Numbered from the stretch's first letter, positions 34,474 through 43,673 are shown. The stretch is DNA of 64,000 bases from Yinghuangia seranimata (GCF_029953285.1 NZ_JASAOI010000029.1:62001-126000), one strand, 5' to 3'. A program made the numbers and translations. Notes: generated by a model not told the origin, from the sequence alone.

Positions 34474-35904
34474 ATGTCCGTCACACGGGGGAACTCCGCC
34501 GAACAGGCGCGAACCTGCTTCCGGCTCCGCAAGCGCGCCGTGGCCCTGGCCGCGACGATGGTGACCGCGCTCGGTTCGCTGGCGCTGGCTCCACAGGCCG
34601 CGTCGGCCGCACCGCCGAACTACACCGGCGACCCCACGCAGTACTGGAACTCGGTCCTGTTGGAGATGTTCCGCCGCAGCACCGGCGCGACGGGCTCGCC
34701 CGGCATGCTGGCACGCTCGGCGGCGATGATGAACGCGGCGGTCTTCGACGCGGAGAGCGCGTACCAGAACACCTTCGGCGTCCTGAAGTACAAGCCCTAC
34801 ATCGACGCGCCCAAGTACTGGAACCTGGGCCAGGGCGCGGACGAGGAGGAGCGCGTCATCGGCCGCACGGCGTACAACATCCTGCACGACCTGTACCCCG
34901 GCCAGACCGCCTACCTGGACCAGAAGTTCCTCGACCGGTTCGGGACGCCGTCCACGCAGTACGACGTCATCGACACCCAGATCGTCGGCAAGATCGTCAC
35001 CGACATGCGGCAGAACCGGGCCGGCGACGGCTACGACAACCCCGCCGTCTACACCCTCGACAACCAGCCCGGCGCGTGGCGCCCCACCGGCAACGGCTGC
35101 GCCACGGCGGCCGACGCGGTCACGCCGAACTGGGGCCTGGTCAAACCGTTCGCGATGACGTCGGGATCGCAGTTCCGCCCCAACACGCCGGCGACGTACG
35201 GCACTTACAGCGCGCTGCTGGCCAGCCCGGCGTACGCCGCCCAGGTCGACAAGGTGCGGCGCCTCGGCGGGGCGTCCTCCACCGAACGCACCAGCGCGCA
35301 GACGGCGTTGGCCTGGTTCTGGGCCAACGACCTGGGGCCGGACGCCGCTTCGGGCGCCAACGGCACGTACAAGCCGCCCGGCCAACTCCTCAAGGCAACG
35401 ATGAACATCGCGGCGGCACGCGGCCTGAGCAAGTACGAGAACACGCGGCTCTTCGCCCTCGTCTCCCTCGCGATGGCCGACGCCGCGATCGGCGAGTGGG
35501 ACGTGAAGTACCAGACACCGATCGACCTGTGGCGCCCGCAGTCCGCCATCGTCGACGGCGGCGTCGACACCGCCTGGCAGCCCCTGTCGGCCGACCGCGC
35601 GGGCACCCACTTCAGCCCGTGCTTCCCGGCCTGGGCCTCCGGCCACGCGGCCTTCGGCGGCGCGTGGGCGGGGATCATGAAGCTGTATTTCAAGACCGAC
35701 AGCCTCACCTACACCGTCGACACGGAAGACCCCCACTCCCCCGTCCACACGATGACGTACACGAGCTTCAGCCAGGCCGCCCGCGACGACGCCGACAGCC
35801 GCATCTGGCTCGGCGTGCACTACCAGTGGGACGCCGACGACGGCCTCAAACTCGGCGACGACATCGCCAAGTACGTCTTCGCGAACAAACTCACCGCCAG
35901 CTGA
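34474..35904 (+). CDS. Secreted vanadium-dependent haloperoxidase / PAP2-superfamily phosphatase-like protein
   Basis: A 476-residue exported protein. The signal peptide has an Arg-rich start (RLRKRAVALAATMV) and an AxA site near ASA-APP (residue 46). The mature part has the split vanadate/phosphate site of the haloperoxidase/PAP2 superfamily: K-x8-RP in KYQTPIDLWRP, the SGH motif in WASGHAAFGGA, and R-x6-H in SRIWLGVHYQWD followed by an aspartate. This order and spacing favour a vanadium chloroperoxidase-like fold over a short PAP2 phosphatase. The product could oxidise halide outside the cell. ATG at 34474 is chosen as the codon just before the signal peptide. Confidence 0.85.
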   Translation: MSVTRGNSAEQARTCFRLRKRAVALAATMVTALGSLALAPQAASAAPPNYTGDPTQYWNSVLLEMFRRSTGATGSPGMLARSAAMMNAAVFDAESAYQNTFGVLKYKPYIDAPKYWNLGQGADEEERVIGRTAYNILHDLYPGQTAYLDQKFLDRFGTPSTQYDVIDTQIVGKIVTDMRQNRAGDGYDNPAVYTLDNQPGAWRPTGNGCATAADAVTPNWGLVKPFAMTSGSQFRPNTPATYGTYSALLASPAYAAQVDKVRRLGGASSTERTSAQTALAWFWANDLGPDAASGANGTYKPPGQLLKATMNIAAARGLSKYENTRLFALVSLAMADAAIGEWDVKYQTPIDLWRPQSAIVDGGVDTAWQPLSADRAGTHFSPCFPAWASGHAAFGGAWAGIMKLYFKTDSLTYTVDTEDPHSPVHTMTYTSFSQAARDDADSRIWLGVHYQWDADDGLKLGDDIAKYVFANKLTAS

Positions 35905-36047
35905 GCCCTGTTGCGCCGCGCGCCGCCGCGCCGCCCCGCTGTCACCGGCGGACGGCGCGGTCGGCGCGGTGGCGCTGGGCGGCGGCGCGACGGCGAACGT
36001 CCCGCCGACGCCGGTCGTGCCCCTCGCGTACAGCCCTCCGCACGTGG

Positions 36048-36075
36048 TTACGGTTCCGTAAGTTACGGTACCGTA
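36048..36075. promoter_or_regulatory. Two adjacent TetR-type operator sites upstream of the nitronate monooxygenase gene
   Basis: TTACGGTTCCGTAA at 36048-36061 (near-perfect dyad) and TACGGTACCGTA at 36064-36075 (perfect dyad) are centred 15 bases apart, about 40-60 bases before the start codon of the gene at 36116. Such TACGG(N2)CCGTA repeats are typical binding sites for TetR repressors of lipid or acyl-CoA metabolism. No TetR gene is adjacent. Confidence 0.65.
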
Positions 36076-36115
36076 GGTTTCTGTTTCGGGGGCTCGACGA
36101 CGCGCATGAGGAGCT

Positions 36116-37561
36116 ATGGACACTGGTCTGCGTGCCGCGGAACTCCCGTGGCTGATCCAGGGCGGCATGGGAGTCGGGGTGTCCGGCTGGCGACTCGCGA
36201 GGGCCGTCGCGCGCGGCGGCCAACTCGGCGTCGTCTCGGGGACGGCGTTGGACACGCTGCTCATCCGAGGCCTGCAAAGCGGCGATCCGGGCGGGCATCT
36301 GCGGCGGGCGCTGGACGCCTTCCCCGTGCGCGAGACCGCGGAGACGATCCGCCGCCGCTACTTCGTCGAGGGCGGCATCGGCGCCACCGAGCGCTTCGCC
36401 CCGACGCCGCGACTCACCGCGGACGAAGGGTGCCCGGCACAGCTGCTGACCGTGGTCGGCAACTTCTGCGAGGTCTGGCTGGCCAAGCAGGGCCACGCCG
36501 GACCGGTCGGCGTGAACTACCTCGAGAAGATCCAACTGGCAACCATGCCAGCGATGTTCGGGGCGATGCTCGCCGGAGTGGACTACGTCCTCGTCGGCGC
36601 CGGCGTCCCGGCACAGATCCCACGGGCCGCCACGCTGCTCAGCGAACTCCGGCCGGTGGCAACGTCCGTCGACGTCGAGGGCGACGAACGTCCGGCGTTC
36701 CTGCGCTTCGACCCGGCGTCGGTGCTGCGCGGCGCGCCCGTCCCCGCCCCGCGCCGCCCCCGGGTCCTGGCCATCGTCTCCCTGCCGGTGCTCGCCGCCT
36801 ACTTGTGCCGCGACCCGGAAACCAGGCCGGACGGATTCGTCGTCGAAGGCCCCCGCGCCGGCGGCCACAGCGCCCCACCTCGGGGTGCCCTGCGCCTGGA
36901 CGAGCACGGCAACCCGGTCTACGGCCCGCGCGACATCGCGGACTTCGCCAAGATGACGGCCCTGGGCCTGCCCTTCTGGATCGCGGGCGGACGGTGCGGG
37001 CCCACACAGCTCGCCCAGGCCCGGGCGGTCGGCGCCGCGGGAGTTCAGGTCGGCAGCGCGTTCGCGTTGTGCCGCGAATCGGGCCTCGATCCCCGCCTGC
37101 GCGGCGAGCTGATCCACCGCGGGCTGAACCGCTCGCTGACCGTCCGCAACGACCCAGCGGCTTCCCCGACCTCGTTCCCGTTCAAGGTCGCGGACCTGCC
37201 GGGAACCTTGGCTGATCCGACAGTCCGCAACGCCCGCCACCGCGTCTGCGACCTCGGCTATCTCCGCACCGCCTACCGCAAGGAACGCGGCGACATCGGC
37301 TACCGCTGCCCCGCCGAACCGACCGCGGCCTACATCCGCAAAGGCGGCACGGCAGAACAGGCCGAGGGCCGCCAATGCCTGTGCAACGGCCTCCTCGCCG
37401 CAATCGGCCTGGGCCAACGCCGCGGCGGCGACAGGGTGGAACCCCCGATCCTCACCCTGGGCCAGAACCTCGACTTCCTCCACGAACTCGCCTCGCACGG
37501 AGGCACATACCCGGCGGACACCGTGGTGCGGTGGCTGTCCACCGGGCTCGTGGACGCCTGA
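36116..37561 (+). CDS. Nitronate monooxygenase-family FMN enzyme (2-nitropropane dioxygenase-like)
   Basis: A 481-residue TIM-barrel flavoprotein. The N-terminal [21 protein letters not shown], central [31 protein letters not shown] and [28 protein letters not shown] are FMN-binding and catalytic segments of the nitronate monooxygenase/PfaD group; the histidine in AGGHSA is the catalytic base in class I enzymes. It is longer than classical class I enzymes (about 330-370) owing to a C-terminal domain with several cysteines (RYRCPAE, QCLCNG). The twin operators in front suggest repression lifted by a small ligand. Reaction and substrate are inferred from family only; enoyl reductase activity is possible. 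Confidence 0.85.
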   Translation: MDTGLRAAELPWLIQGGMGVGVSGWRLARAVARGGQLGVVSGTALDTLLIRGLQSGDPGGHLRRALDAFPVRETAETIRRRYFVEGGIGATERFAPTPRLTADEGCPAQLLTVVGNFCEVWLAKQGHAGPVGVNYLEKIQLATMPAMFGAMLAGVDYVLVGAGVPAQIPRAATLLSELRPVATSVDVEGDERPAFLRFDPASVLRGAPVPAPRRPRVLAIVSLPVLAAYLCRDPETRPDGFVVEGPRAGGHSAPPRGALRLDEHGNPVYGPRDIADFAKMTALGLPFWIAGGRCGPTQLAQARAVGAAGVQVGSAFALCRESGLDPRLRGELIHRGLNRSLTVRNDPAASPTSFPFKVADLPGTLADPTVRNARHRVCDLGYLRTAYRKERGDIGYRCPAEPTAAYIRKGGTAEQAEGRQCLCNGLLAAIGLGQRRGGDRVEPPILTLGQNLDFLHELASHGGTYPADTVVRWLSTGLVDA

Positions 37562-37732
37562 ACGCCCAGGGCATCACCCGGACATCGATAGATGCGGCCT
37601 CGGCCCACCCGACGCGGCGGCTACCCTCCAGGAACGCGCCACCAAGTGCTCCGAGTTCGACGGCTCGACGGCAGCTACCTGTGGCCCGGCGTGCTCGGCC
37701 ACAGCGCAGACTCTTTGGACCCGGACCGGGCG

Positions 37733-38170
37733 TCACATCGGTAGGTCGAAGAGCGGGACGTCCATCGACGGCGGCGGTGGGACCAGCACGTTGCTGACAT
37801 CCCGGAGTCCGGCGAGCCATGTTCGCGCGTCGGCTTCGGTGACCCAGTTCGCGACAAGGCCGGTTTCGTCGTTGGCGATGCGTTCGAGGGCTTCGACGGC
37901 CAGCGCGCGAAGCTCGACAGCGAACGTAGGCATGGGTTCGTGGGGGCCGTGGATCGGATCAACGGGCTGTCCGCCCGGGCATTGCGCGGCGATGAGCGCG
38001 GCCGCGGCGACGGCCTGTTCTGCTTCGATAAGCCAGCCGTCGGCCGCGATGGTACGCATGAGGACGCCCCGGACGATCGACTCGCGTTCCTCCAGCCGGG
38101 CTTCGTCCAGCGTGATGGAAAAGTCCGCGGCCGTGTCGTTGCCGAACGGCCCGGTGTCCCAAGTACCCAC
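37733..38170 (-). CDS. DUF4259-domain protein
   Basis: A 145-residue soluble protein. The start [17 protein letters not shown] is the hallmark of DUF4259 proteins, whose function is unknown. Much of the rest is helical with an alanine-rich core and an acidic linker, ending in a proline-rich tail ([17 protein letters not shown]). GTG at 38170 is fixed by the conserved start and by AGGAGA six bases before it. Family members occur as small single genes beside varied neighbours, which gives no functional hint here. It is divergent from the Ddn-like gene. Confidence 0.88.
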   Translation of the reverse strand: MGTWDTGPFGNDTAADFSITLDEARLEERESIVRGVLMRTIAADGWLIEAEQAVAAAALIAAQCPGGQPVDPIHGPHEPMPTFAVELRALAVEALERIANDETGLVANWVTEADARTWLAGLRDVSNVLVPPPPSMDVPLFDLPM

Positions 38171-38291
38171 GTCTTCTCCTCGGATCGCCCTCGGCAGTGA
38201 TCTTTGCAGGACCCGCGGACACATGGTCACTGTGCGAGTGAGCTGTGTGAAACTGCGCAGCACAATCCGTACGCGACGAGAGGTGGACAGG

Positions 38292-38753
38292 ATGCCGCTT
38301 GAGGGCGAGTACGAGCCGAGTCCGGCGCAGTGGGTGCGCGAGCAGGTTGAGCTGTACGAGAGTTCGGGCGGCACGCAGGGGACGACGCTTTGGGACACAG
38401 GCCTGCCTGTCGTCATCCTCACGACGCGCGGCGTGAAGAGCGGCAAGATCCGCAAAGTCCCGCTGATGCGCGTGGAGCACGAGGGGCGGTACGCGGCCGT
38501 GGCTTCGAAGGGCGGCTTCCCGCGGCACCCGGTCTGGTACTTCAATGTCACGGCCGACCCGCACGTGGAGCTCCAGGACGGGGCCGTACGCCAGGGCATG
38601 ACGGCCCGTGAGGTCAACGGGGACGAGAAGGCCGAGTGGTGGGAACGCGCGGTCATCGCCTATCCGCCGTACGCCGAATACCAGGAGAAGACCGACCGCG
38701 TGATCCCCGTCTTCGTGCTGGAGCCCCTGGCTGTGACGCACCCCGGTCGCTGA
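38292..38753 (+). CDS. F420-dependent nitroreductase-like protein (Ddn family, DUF385)
   Basis: A 153-residue split-barrel protein of the deazaflavin-dependent nitroreductase (Ddn) group. The diagnostic segments are [45 protein letters not shown] and the acidic C-terminal [19 protein letters not shown]. Homologues use reduced F420 to reduce quinones or xenobiotics and sit at the membrane. ATG at 38292 is the only start placing the conserved [20 protein letters not shown] at the N-terminus. It is monocistronic. Confidence 0.9.
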   Translation: MPLEGEYEPSPAQWVREQVELYESSGGTQGTTLWDTGLPVVILTTRGVKSGKIRKVPLMRVEHEGRYAAVASKGGFPRHPVWYFNVTADPHVELQDGAVRQGMTAREVNGDEKAEWWERAVIAYPPYAEYQEKTDRVIPVFVLEPLAVTHPGR

Positions 38754-38861
38754 ACGGCGAGTACGGCCGCAGGCCTCCGATGGCATGCACGATCCCTAGC
38801 CCTGGCTTTGTGGTGCGAACGTCGCCTAACGCGTCGAGCCCGTCTCCACGGACGGCCGGGG

Positions 38862-39794
38862 TCACTTTCCGAAGGTGCGCCGGTAGGCGGTGGGGGTGGT
38901 GTCCAGTGCGCGCCGGAAGTGCAGTCGGAGGTTGGCGGCTGTGCCTAGTCCGCAGTCACGTGCCACGCGGTCCATGGGGTAGTCGGTGGTCTCCAGTAGC
39001 TCTCGTGCCCGGCTGAGCCGGGCGTCGAGGAGCCACTGCAACGGGGTCGTGCCGGTCTCCTCGGTGAACCGGCGCATCAGGGTGCGCTGTGAGAGTCCTG
39101 CGTGCCGGGCGAGTTGGCGTAGGGTGACCTGCTCGCCGAGGCGGTGCAGAGCCCATTCGCGGGTGTCGGACAGCGACGCGTCGCCGGCTACCGGGACGGG
39201 GGCGGGCACGTACTGGGCCTGTCCGCCTTCGCGGTGCGGGGCGGCGACCAGGGTTCGGGCGATGCGGTTGGCCGCGACCGCGCCGAGGTCGCGGCGCACG
39301 ATGTGCAGACACAGGTCGATGCCGCAGCACACTCCGGCCGAGGTGAGGACGTCTCCCTGGTCGACGTAGAGCACGTCGCGATCCACCGACACGGCGGGGA
39401 ACTCGCGTTCGAGCTCGTCGACGTACTGCCAGTGGGTGGTGGCGCGCAGGCCGTCCAGGACACCTGCGGCTGCCAGCGCGAACGCTCCGGTGCAGATCGA
39501 CACCATCCGTTTGCCCTGTTCGTGCGCCTCGGCCAGTGCGGCGAGCACGGCTTCCGGATGCCCACGGGGCGGCTCCGACCCCGGCACGATCACGGTGTCG
39601 GCGGCCCGCACCTGCTCCATGCCTCCGTCGGCGACCACCCCGAAGCCCCCGGTGGTGTGCACCTGCGCGTCGAAGGTGCACACGGTCGTCTCGTACGGGG
39701 TCTCCGGTCGAGCGGAGAAGATCTGCGCCGGAATCGCCAGATCAAGCGGCAGGACCCCGTCCAGCGCCAGGATCGCGATCCGATGAGCCGTCAT
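38862..39794 (-). CDS. GlxA-family regulator (DJ-1/PfpI domain plus AraC domain)
   Basis: A 310-residue regulator. Residues 1-180 form the class I glutamine-amidotransferase-like/DJ-1 fold, including the ICTGAFALAAAG nucleophile-elbow region with a cysteine in place, which may sense a ligand rather than catalyse. Residues 205-310 are an AraC-type pair of helix-turn-helix motifs (LRQLARHAGLSQRTLMRRF and MDRVARDCGLGTAANLRLHF). It is divergent from the HD/RidA genes with 71 bases between starts; a perfect 9-base dyad directly before its ATG is a likely autoregulatory site. Confidence 0.93.
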   Translation of the reverse strand: MTAHRIAILALDGVLPLDLAIPAQIFSARPETPYETTVCTFDAQVHTTGGFGVVADGGMEQVRAADTVIVPGSEPPRGHPEAVLAALAEAHEQGKRMVSICTGAFALAAAGVLDGLRATTHWQYVDELEREFPAVSVDRDVLYVDQGDVLTSAGVCCGIDLCLHIVRRDLGAVAANRIARTLVAAPHREGGQAQYVPAPVPVAGDASLSDTREWALHRLGEQVTLRQLARHAGLSQRTLMRRFTEETGTTPLQWLLDARLSRARELLETTDYPMDRVARDCGLGTAANLRLHFRRALDTTPTAYRRTFGK

Positions 39795-39827
39795 GGCAAT
39801 ATCCTTTCGATGTCAGGCGATATTGCC
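39795..39827. promoter_or_regulatory. Inverted repeat in the glxA-like/HD divergent promoter
   Basis: GGCAATATC at 39795-39803 and GATATTGCC at 39819-39827 form a perfect 9-base dyad with a 15-base spacer, adjacent to the start codon of the GlxA-family gene and about 40 bases before the HD-domain gene. The arms are AT-rich, unlike surrounding sequence. Probable operator of the AraC-type regulator. Confidence 0.6.
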
Positions 39828-39865
39828 TATCACGAGGTCAGTGCGGTCGTCAGCAGACTCGGGAC

Positions 39866-40552
39866 ATGACCGCATCTCCCCATGAGGCCGCCCCCAAGGG
39901 GTCGGCCGACCTGATCGCGCTGCCCGCTACACCGCTGGCGGAGGCCGTGGTGGCGCTGATCCGCCCGGTGCAGACGCCGTCGGTGTTCAACCACAGCGTC
40001 CGCAGTTACCTGTTCGCCAGGCTGGTGGCCGGCCGCCTCGGCCTGTCCGCGGGCAGCGACTACAACGACGACCTGCTGTTCTCCGCATGCGCGATGCACG
40101 ACCTCGGTATCGCGACGGACGGCCCGCACCGTCAGCGATTCGAGGTCGAAGGCGCCGATCGGGCCGCCGAGTTCCTCGTCGAACGCGGGGTGCCCGCATC
40201 GGAGGCCGACCAGGTGTGGCAGGCGATCGCTTTGCACACCTCGCCGGGCATCGCGGAACGTCGCGGCACGTTGTGCGCGCTCGTCCGCGAAGGCATAGCC
40301 CTCGACTTCGGCGGCCCGACGGGAACCGGCCACGTCGAGGCGGTCACCGACGAGCAGGCCGGTGCCGTGCACGACGCGTACCCGCGGCTGGACATGATCC
40401 GTTCGCTCACCGACTCGATCGTCGCGCAAGCCGCGAAGAACCCGACGAACGCGCCCCGCTACTCGCTCCCCGGCGAACTCCTCCGTGAACGCGAGGTGTT
40501 CGGCCGGACCCGGATGGAGCACTCCGGCAGCTCGTCCCGCTGGGGCGACTGA
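39866..40552 (+). CDS. HD-domain hydrolase, cyanamide-hydratase-like
   Basis: A 228-residue metal-dependent HD protein. The first histidine is H43 in TPSVFNHSVRSYLF, the HD pair is H78-D79 in CAMHDLG, and a later AIALHTSPG histidine completes the metal site. The segment SVFNHSVRSYLFA resembles fungal and bacterial cyanamide hydratases (Ddi2 type), which hydrate cyanamide to urea, rather than nucleotide phosphohydrolases. ATG at 39866 is chosen because the open frame upstream overlaps the divergent regulator. It is 41 bases before a RidA gene in the same direction; together they may detoxify a reactive nitrogen compound (inference). Confidence 0.82.
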   Translation: MTASPHEAAPKGSADLIALPATPLAEAVVALIRPVQTPSVFNHSVRSYLFARLVAGRLGLSAGSDYNDDLLFSACAMHDLGIATDGPHRQRFEVEGADRAAEFLVERGVPASEADQVWQAIALHTSPGIAERRGTLCALVREGIALDFGGPTGTGHVEAVTDEQAGAVHDAYPRLDMIRSLTDSIVAQAAKNPTNAPRYSLPGELLREREVFGRTRMEHSGSSSRWGD

Positions 40553-40593
40553 AGACCCGCAACTCAGCGACAAGGAACAGGAAACCACCGCAA

Positions 40594-41013
40594 ATGAGCA
40601 TTCACACCGTCGCGATCCCCGAGGATTCCGAAGTCTTCGGAGTAACCGTCAGCGCCTTCGCGAACTTCGGCTACTCCGCCGCGGTCGGGTCGCACGGACA
40701 TCTGTTCGTCGCCGGCACGATCGGCCGCCGAACCGACGGCACCATCCCCGACGACATCGAGGAACAGACCGAGATCGCCATCGGGCGCATCGCGGAAATC
40801 CTCCGGCTGGAAGGCCTCGATCTGTCCGCGCTCGTCGATGTGACCAGCTACCACGTCGACATCCACCGGCACCTGCCCGGCTTCTCCAAGGCCAAGGCTC
40901 GCCTGATCAGGCCTCCTTACCCGACCTGGTCACTGATCGGTGTCAGCGCACTGGCCAGCCCGGGGCTGCTCGTCGAGATCCGCGCGATCGCCGCCTACCC
41001 CGACGCGTCCTGA
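40594..41013 (+). CDS. RidA/YjgF-family protein
   Basis: A 139-residue member of the RidA superfamily, which forms homotrimers and hydrolyses reactive enamines or imines or related N-containing compounds. FGYSAAVGSHGHLFVAGTIG, EEQTEIAIGRIAEIL and a late VEIRAIAAYP are the conserved elements; the canonical RidA arginine for imine hydrolysis is not clearly in place, so it may belong to another Rid subgroup. ATG has AAGGAACAGGAAAC upstream. It shares a transcript with the HD hydrolase under likely GlxA control. It is convergent with the LCP gene. Confidence 0.9.
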   Translation: MSIHTVAIPEDSEVFGVTVSAFANFGYSAAVGSHGHLFVAGTIGRRTDGTIPDDIEEQTEIAIGRIAEILRLEGLDLSALVDVTSYHVDIHRHLPGFSKAKARLIRPPYPTWSLIGVSALASPGLLVEIRAIAAYPDAS

Positions 41014-41039
41014 CCGGCCGTCGCCACGACCTGGCGGCG

Positions 41040-42599
41040 TCAGCCGTACGACAGGTTCGAGCAGACGTCGTCGTCCGCGGCGCGGGCCTGGGCCGCGACC
41101 GCCGGGGGAACGGCGGTGGGTGGGGGTTGCGGCGGTGCCGTCGTGGTCGCGTGGGCGCTGGGGCTTTCGGCGTATCTGTTGCCCACGGTGATCCGGATGC
41201 CGACCACACGGGCAGACGCGCGCAGTTCCGCACCCGGGAGGGCCGCCGCGACTGTGTGGGCTGGGCCGACGTTGGTAGGTGCGTATTCGACGAGGGTGGC
41301 TTCCTGATCGCGGGACGCCGCGGTGCCGACAGCGGTGACGGTGAACCCGGACGAGCGCAACTGTGCCGCGGCGCGGCCCGCGAGCCCCGGTGTCGTCGTG
41401 CCGTTGAGGACGGTGACGCGGATGCCGGAGCCGTCGACGGTGGGAGTCGGCACCGGCGCGGACGAAGCGGACGGGACGGCGCTCGGCGTGCCCGGCCCGG
41501 GCCGGGCCGTGCCCCCCGCGTCCTGGTTGTCGAGGGTGCGGTCGTCGTGCAGCGCCGCCCACAGCGCGTCGGCCTCCGGGTGCACGACCGCGACCCGGTC
41601 GCCCCGGTAGCGCCACGGCACGGTCACGAAGCGGACGTCGTGCAGGTCGATGTTCTTCAGGCCGAGCCCGAAGGAGAGCAGTTTCTGGACGGACCCCAGC
41701 CCCGGGTCGACGGTCAGGGTCCTGGTCGCGGCCTGCGCGAGCGGGAGCAGCGTGGTCGGGTTGAGCCCGCGCGCCTTGACGGCCTTGAGCAGGCTCGCGA
41801 CGAACGCCTGCTGGCGCTTGATGCGGCCGATGTCGGAGCCGTCCCCGATGCCGTGCCGGAGCCGCACGTAGTCGAGGGCGCGCTGCCCGGCGACGGTCTG
41901 CCTGCCCTGCGGGAACAGCGCTTTGCCGCGGGCGCCGAGGTTGGGGTTGAGGTCGCCTTGGTACACCGGCTTGGGCAGGCACACTTCGACGCCGCCGACC
42001 GCGGCGGTCATCGCGGCGAAGCCGGCGAAGTCGACGACCATCGTGTGGTCGACGCGCAGCCCGGTCAGCTTCTCGACGGTGTTCTGCGTGCACGCCGGGT
42101 TGCCCGCCGCCGTCCCGCCGACCTCGAAGGCGGAGTTGAAGACGACGCCGTCCTGCGGCGCGGTCCACGTCCCGTTCGGCTTGCGGCAGGACGGCACGTC
42201 GACCAGGGCGTCGCGCGGGATCGACACGGCCACCGCGTGCCGGTGGTCGGCGTAGACGTGCAGGAGCAGCGTGGTGTCGGAGCGGCCGATGTCGCCGTGC
42301 CCGCCGCCGAGTTCGGCGTTGGCGCCGGAGCGGGTGTCGGAGCCGATCAGCAGGAGGTTCTCACCCGCGGAGGTGTCCGGCGGCCGGTCCTGCGCGACGC
42401 CGTCGGCGTCGAAGGTATGCAGGTCGGCGTTCAGCGTCATGTAGAGCCAACCGCCCGCGGCGACGAGGACCGCGAGGACGACGGACACGACCAGCCCGAT
42501 GACACGCCTGCGCCGCCGACGGCGGTCCCGGTCGCGGGCGTGCCGCAGCGCCGCCCGGTCTGTTGCGCCGGACCGGGCGGCGGCGTCCTTGTTGGACAC
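41040..42599 (-). CDS. LytR-CpsA-Psr (LCP) family cell-wall glycopolymer transferase with LytR C-terminal domain
   Basis: A 519-residue type II membrane protein. A basic N-terminus (RDRDRRRRRRR) leads into one TM helix at about 32-54. The LCP domain at about 78-320 has LLIGSDTR, GRSDTTLLLHV, SIPRD and DYVRLRHGIGDGSDIGRIKRQQ, all pyrophosphate-handling signatures with the key arginines. A Pro/Ser linker and a C-terminal LytR_C domain (IRVTVLNGTTTPGLAGRAA) follow at about 390-470. It should attach undecaprenyl-linked teichoic-acid-like or other glycopolymers to peptidoglycan outside the membrane. It follows the TerD gene by 37 bases. Confidence 0.94.
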   Translation of the reverse strand: MSNKDAAARSGATDRAALRHARDRDRRRRRRRVIGLVVSVVLAVLVAAGGWLYMTLNADLHTFDADGVAQDRPPDTSAGENLLLIGSDTRSGANAELGGGHGDIGRSDTTLLLHVYADHRHAVAVSIPRDALVDVPSCRKPNGTWTAPQDGVVFNSAFEVGGTAAGNPACTQNTVEKLTGLRVDHTMVVDFAGFAAMTAAVGGVEVCLPKPVYQGDLNPNLGARGKALFPQGRQTVAGQRALDYVRLRHGIGDGSDIGRIKRQQAFVASLLKAVKARGLNPTTLLPLAQAATRTLTVDPGLGSVQKLLSFGLGLKNIDLHDVRFVTVPWRYRGDRVAVVHPEADALWAALHDDRTLDNQDAGGTARPGPGTPSAVPSASSAPVPTPTVDGSGIRVTVLNGTTTPGLAGRAAAQLRSSGFTVTAVGTAASRDQEATLVEYAPTNVGPAHTVAAALPGAELRASARVVGIRITVGNRYAESPSAHATTTAPPQPPPTAVPPAVAAQARAADDDVCSNLSYG

Positions 42600-42636
42600 G
42601 GATCTCCCGCGAGAAGAGTGCGCGCCTGCGGGCGGG

Positions 42637-43212
42637 TCAGACGTTGACGCCGAAGTCCCGGGCGATGCCGGACAGTCCGGACGCGTAACCCTGCCCGACG
42701 GCGCGGAACTTCCATTCGGCGCCGTTGCGGTACAGCTCGCCGAACAGCATCGCGGTTTCGGTGGACGCGTCCTCGGTCAGGTCGTAGCGGGCCAGTTCGG
42801 CGTTGTTCGCCTGGTTGACGATCCGGATGAACGCGTTGTGGACCTGGCCGAAGCTCTGGCCCCGCGAGTCGGCGTCGTAGATCGACACCGGGAAGACGAT
42901 CTTCGCGACGTCGGCGGGCACGGTGGCGAGGCTGACCTGGATCTGCTCGTCGTCGCCGTCGCCACCGCCGGTCAGGTTGTCGCCGGAGTGCATGACCGAG
43001 CCGTCGGGGCTGCGCAGGTTGTTGAAGAACACGAAGTGCTGGTCGGACAGGACGCGGCCGGATTCGCCGATCAGCAGGGCGGAGGCGTCGAGGTCGAAGT
43101 CGGCGCCGGTGGTGGTGCGCACGTCCCAGCCCAGGCCGACGGTCACCGCGGTGAGCCCTGGCGCCGCCTTGCTCAGCGAGACGTTGCCGCCCTTGCTCAG
43201 CGATACACCCAT
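42637..43212 (-). CDS. TerD-family calcium-binding stress protein
   Basis: A 191-residue TerD-domain protein. [20 protein letters not shown] is the conserved start and the segments [40 protein letters not shown] and [10 protein letters not shown] carry the aspartate-rich loops that bind calcium in family members. TerD proteins are common in Streptomyces, often several copies, and are linked to tellurite resistance and stress or development. No other ter genes are present. Start at 43212 is four codons inside a longer frame, chosen for the conserved N-terminus. Neighbours tatA and LCP are in the same direction. Confidence 0.93.
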   Translation of the reverse strand: MGVSLSKGGNVSLSKAAPGLTAVTVGLGWDVRTTTGADFDLDASALLIGESGRVLSDQHFVFFNNLRSPDGSVMHSGDNLTGGGDGDDEQIQVSLATVPADVAKIVFPVSIYDADSRGQSFGQVHNAFIRIVNQANNAELARYDLTEDASTETAMLFGELYRNGAEWKFRAVGQGYASGLSGIARDFGVNV

Positions 43213-43266
43213 CACACACTCCATCCCGAGAAACCGGTGCCCGCTCGCGTGCGGGCCCGGCCGTGG

Positions 43267-43524
43267 TCAGTTGATCCGTTGATCCGTCGTCGAGCACACG
43301 GTCTCCGGCGCCGGGACGACCGAGGTCGGCTCGATCGGGCGCGCGGCCGGGGCGTGCCGCGCGTCCGCCTCGTCGGTCTTCATGGCCCGCGCCTCGCTCT
43401 TGAGGATGCGCAGCGACCGGCCCAGGGCACGCGCCGAGTCGGGCAGCCGCTTGGGGCCGAAGAGCATGATCGCCACTATCGCGACGATCAACAGGTGCCA
43501 CGGTTCGAGCCCGTTGCGCAACAT
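43267..43524 (-). CDS. tatA: TatA-like twin-arginine translocase subunit
   Basis: An 85-residue protein with one N-terminal TM helix ([30 protein letters not shown]), the conserved FGPKRLP hinge and an amphipathic helix, then a charged tail. This is the TatA/TatB layout; the FGPKRLP form and short length fit TatA, the pore-forming subunit. The main tatAC operon of Streptomyces is elsewhere with other genes around it, so this is an additional orphan copy. Tat-like substrates in the window include the two propeller kinases (inferred) and the Lcp-like oxygenase. Confidence 0.9.
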   Translation of the reverse strand: MLRNGLEPWHLLIVAIVAIMLFGPKRLPDSARALGRSLRILKSEARAMKTDEADARHAPAARPIEPTSVVPAPETVCSTTDQRIN

Positions 43525-43586
43525 GCGTTCCGCCCTTCGTTCGGCCGTGCGGGCGGAAGCCCGCTGCGGAAGACACGATGGCCGAT

Positions 43587-43606
43587 AGTTGCAATATTGC
43601 GCAACT
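43587..43606. promoter_or_regulatory. Inverted repeat AGTTGC-N8-GCAACT
   Basis: A 6-base dyad with AT-rich centre (AATATTGC) in the gap between tatA and the ArsR gene. Its size and AT-rich centre resemble ArsR/SmtB operators. It is 63 bases from the tatA start and 187 bases from the ArsR start, so the target is uncertain. Confidence 0.35.
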
Positions 43607-43640
43607 CTGCGAGTTCAATGAGGCCAGGTGCCTCCGCGGA

Positions 43641-43673
43641 CGCGCGAAACCGACGCGCGAAACCGACGCGCGG
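43641..43673. repeat. 13-base tandem repeat, 2.5 copies
   Basis: CGCGCGAAACCGA is repeated at 43641-43653 and 43654-43666, with a third partial copy CGCGCGG to 43673. It lies between tatA and the ArsR gene, upstream of a TAGACT -10-like box near 43738. It may be a regulatory iteron or chance slippage. Confidence 0.6.

Noticed and set aside
37600-37735. Possible gene remnant ([20 protein letters not shown] in one frame)
   Set aside because: Too short, weak codon bias and no start; may be chance.
43641-43673. CRISPR-like repeat
   Set aside because: Only 2.5 direct 13-base copies without spacers; listed as a simple tandem repeat.
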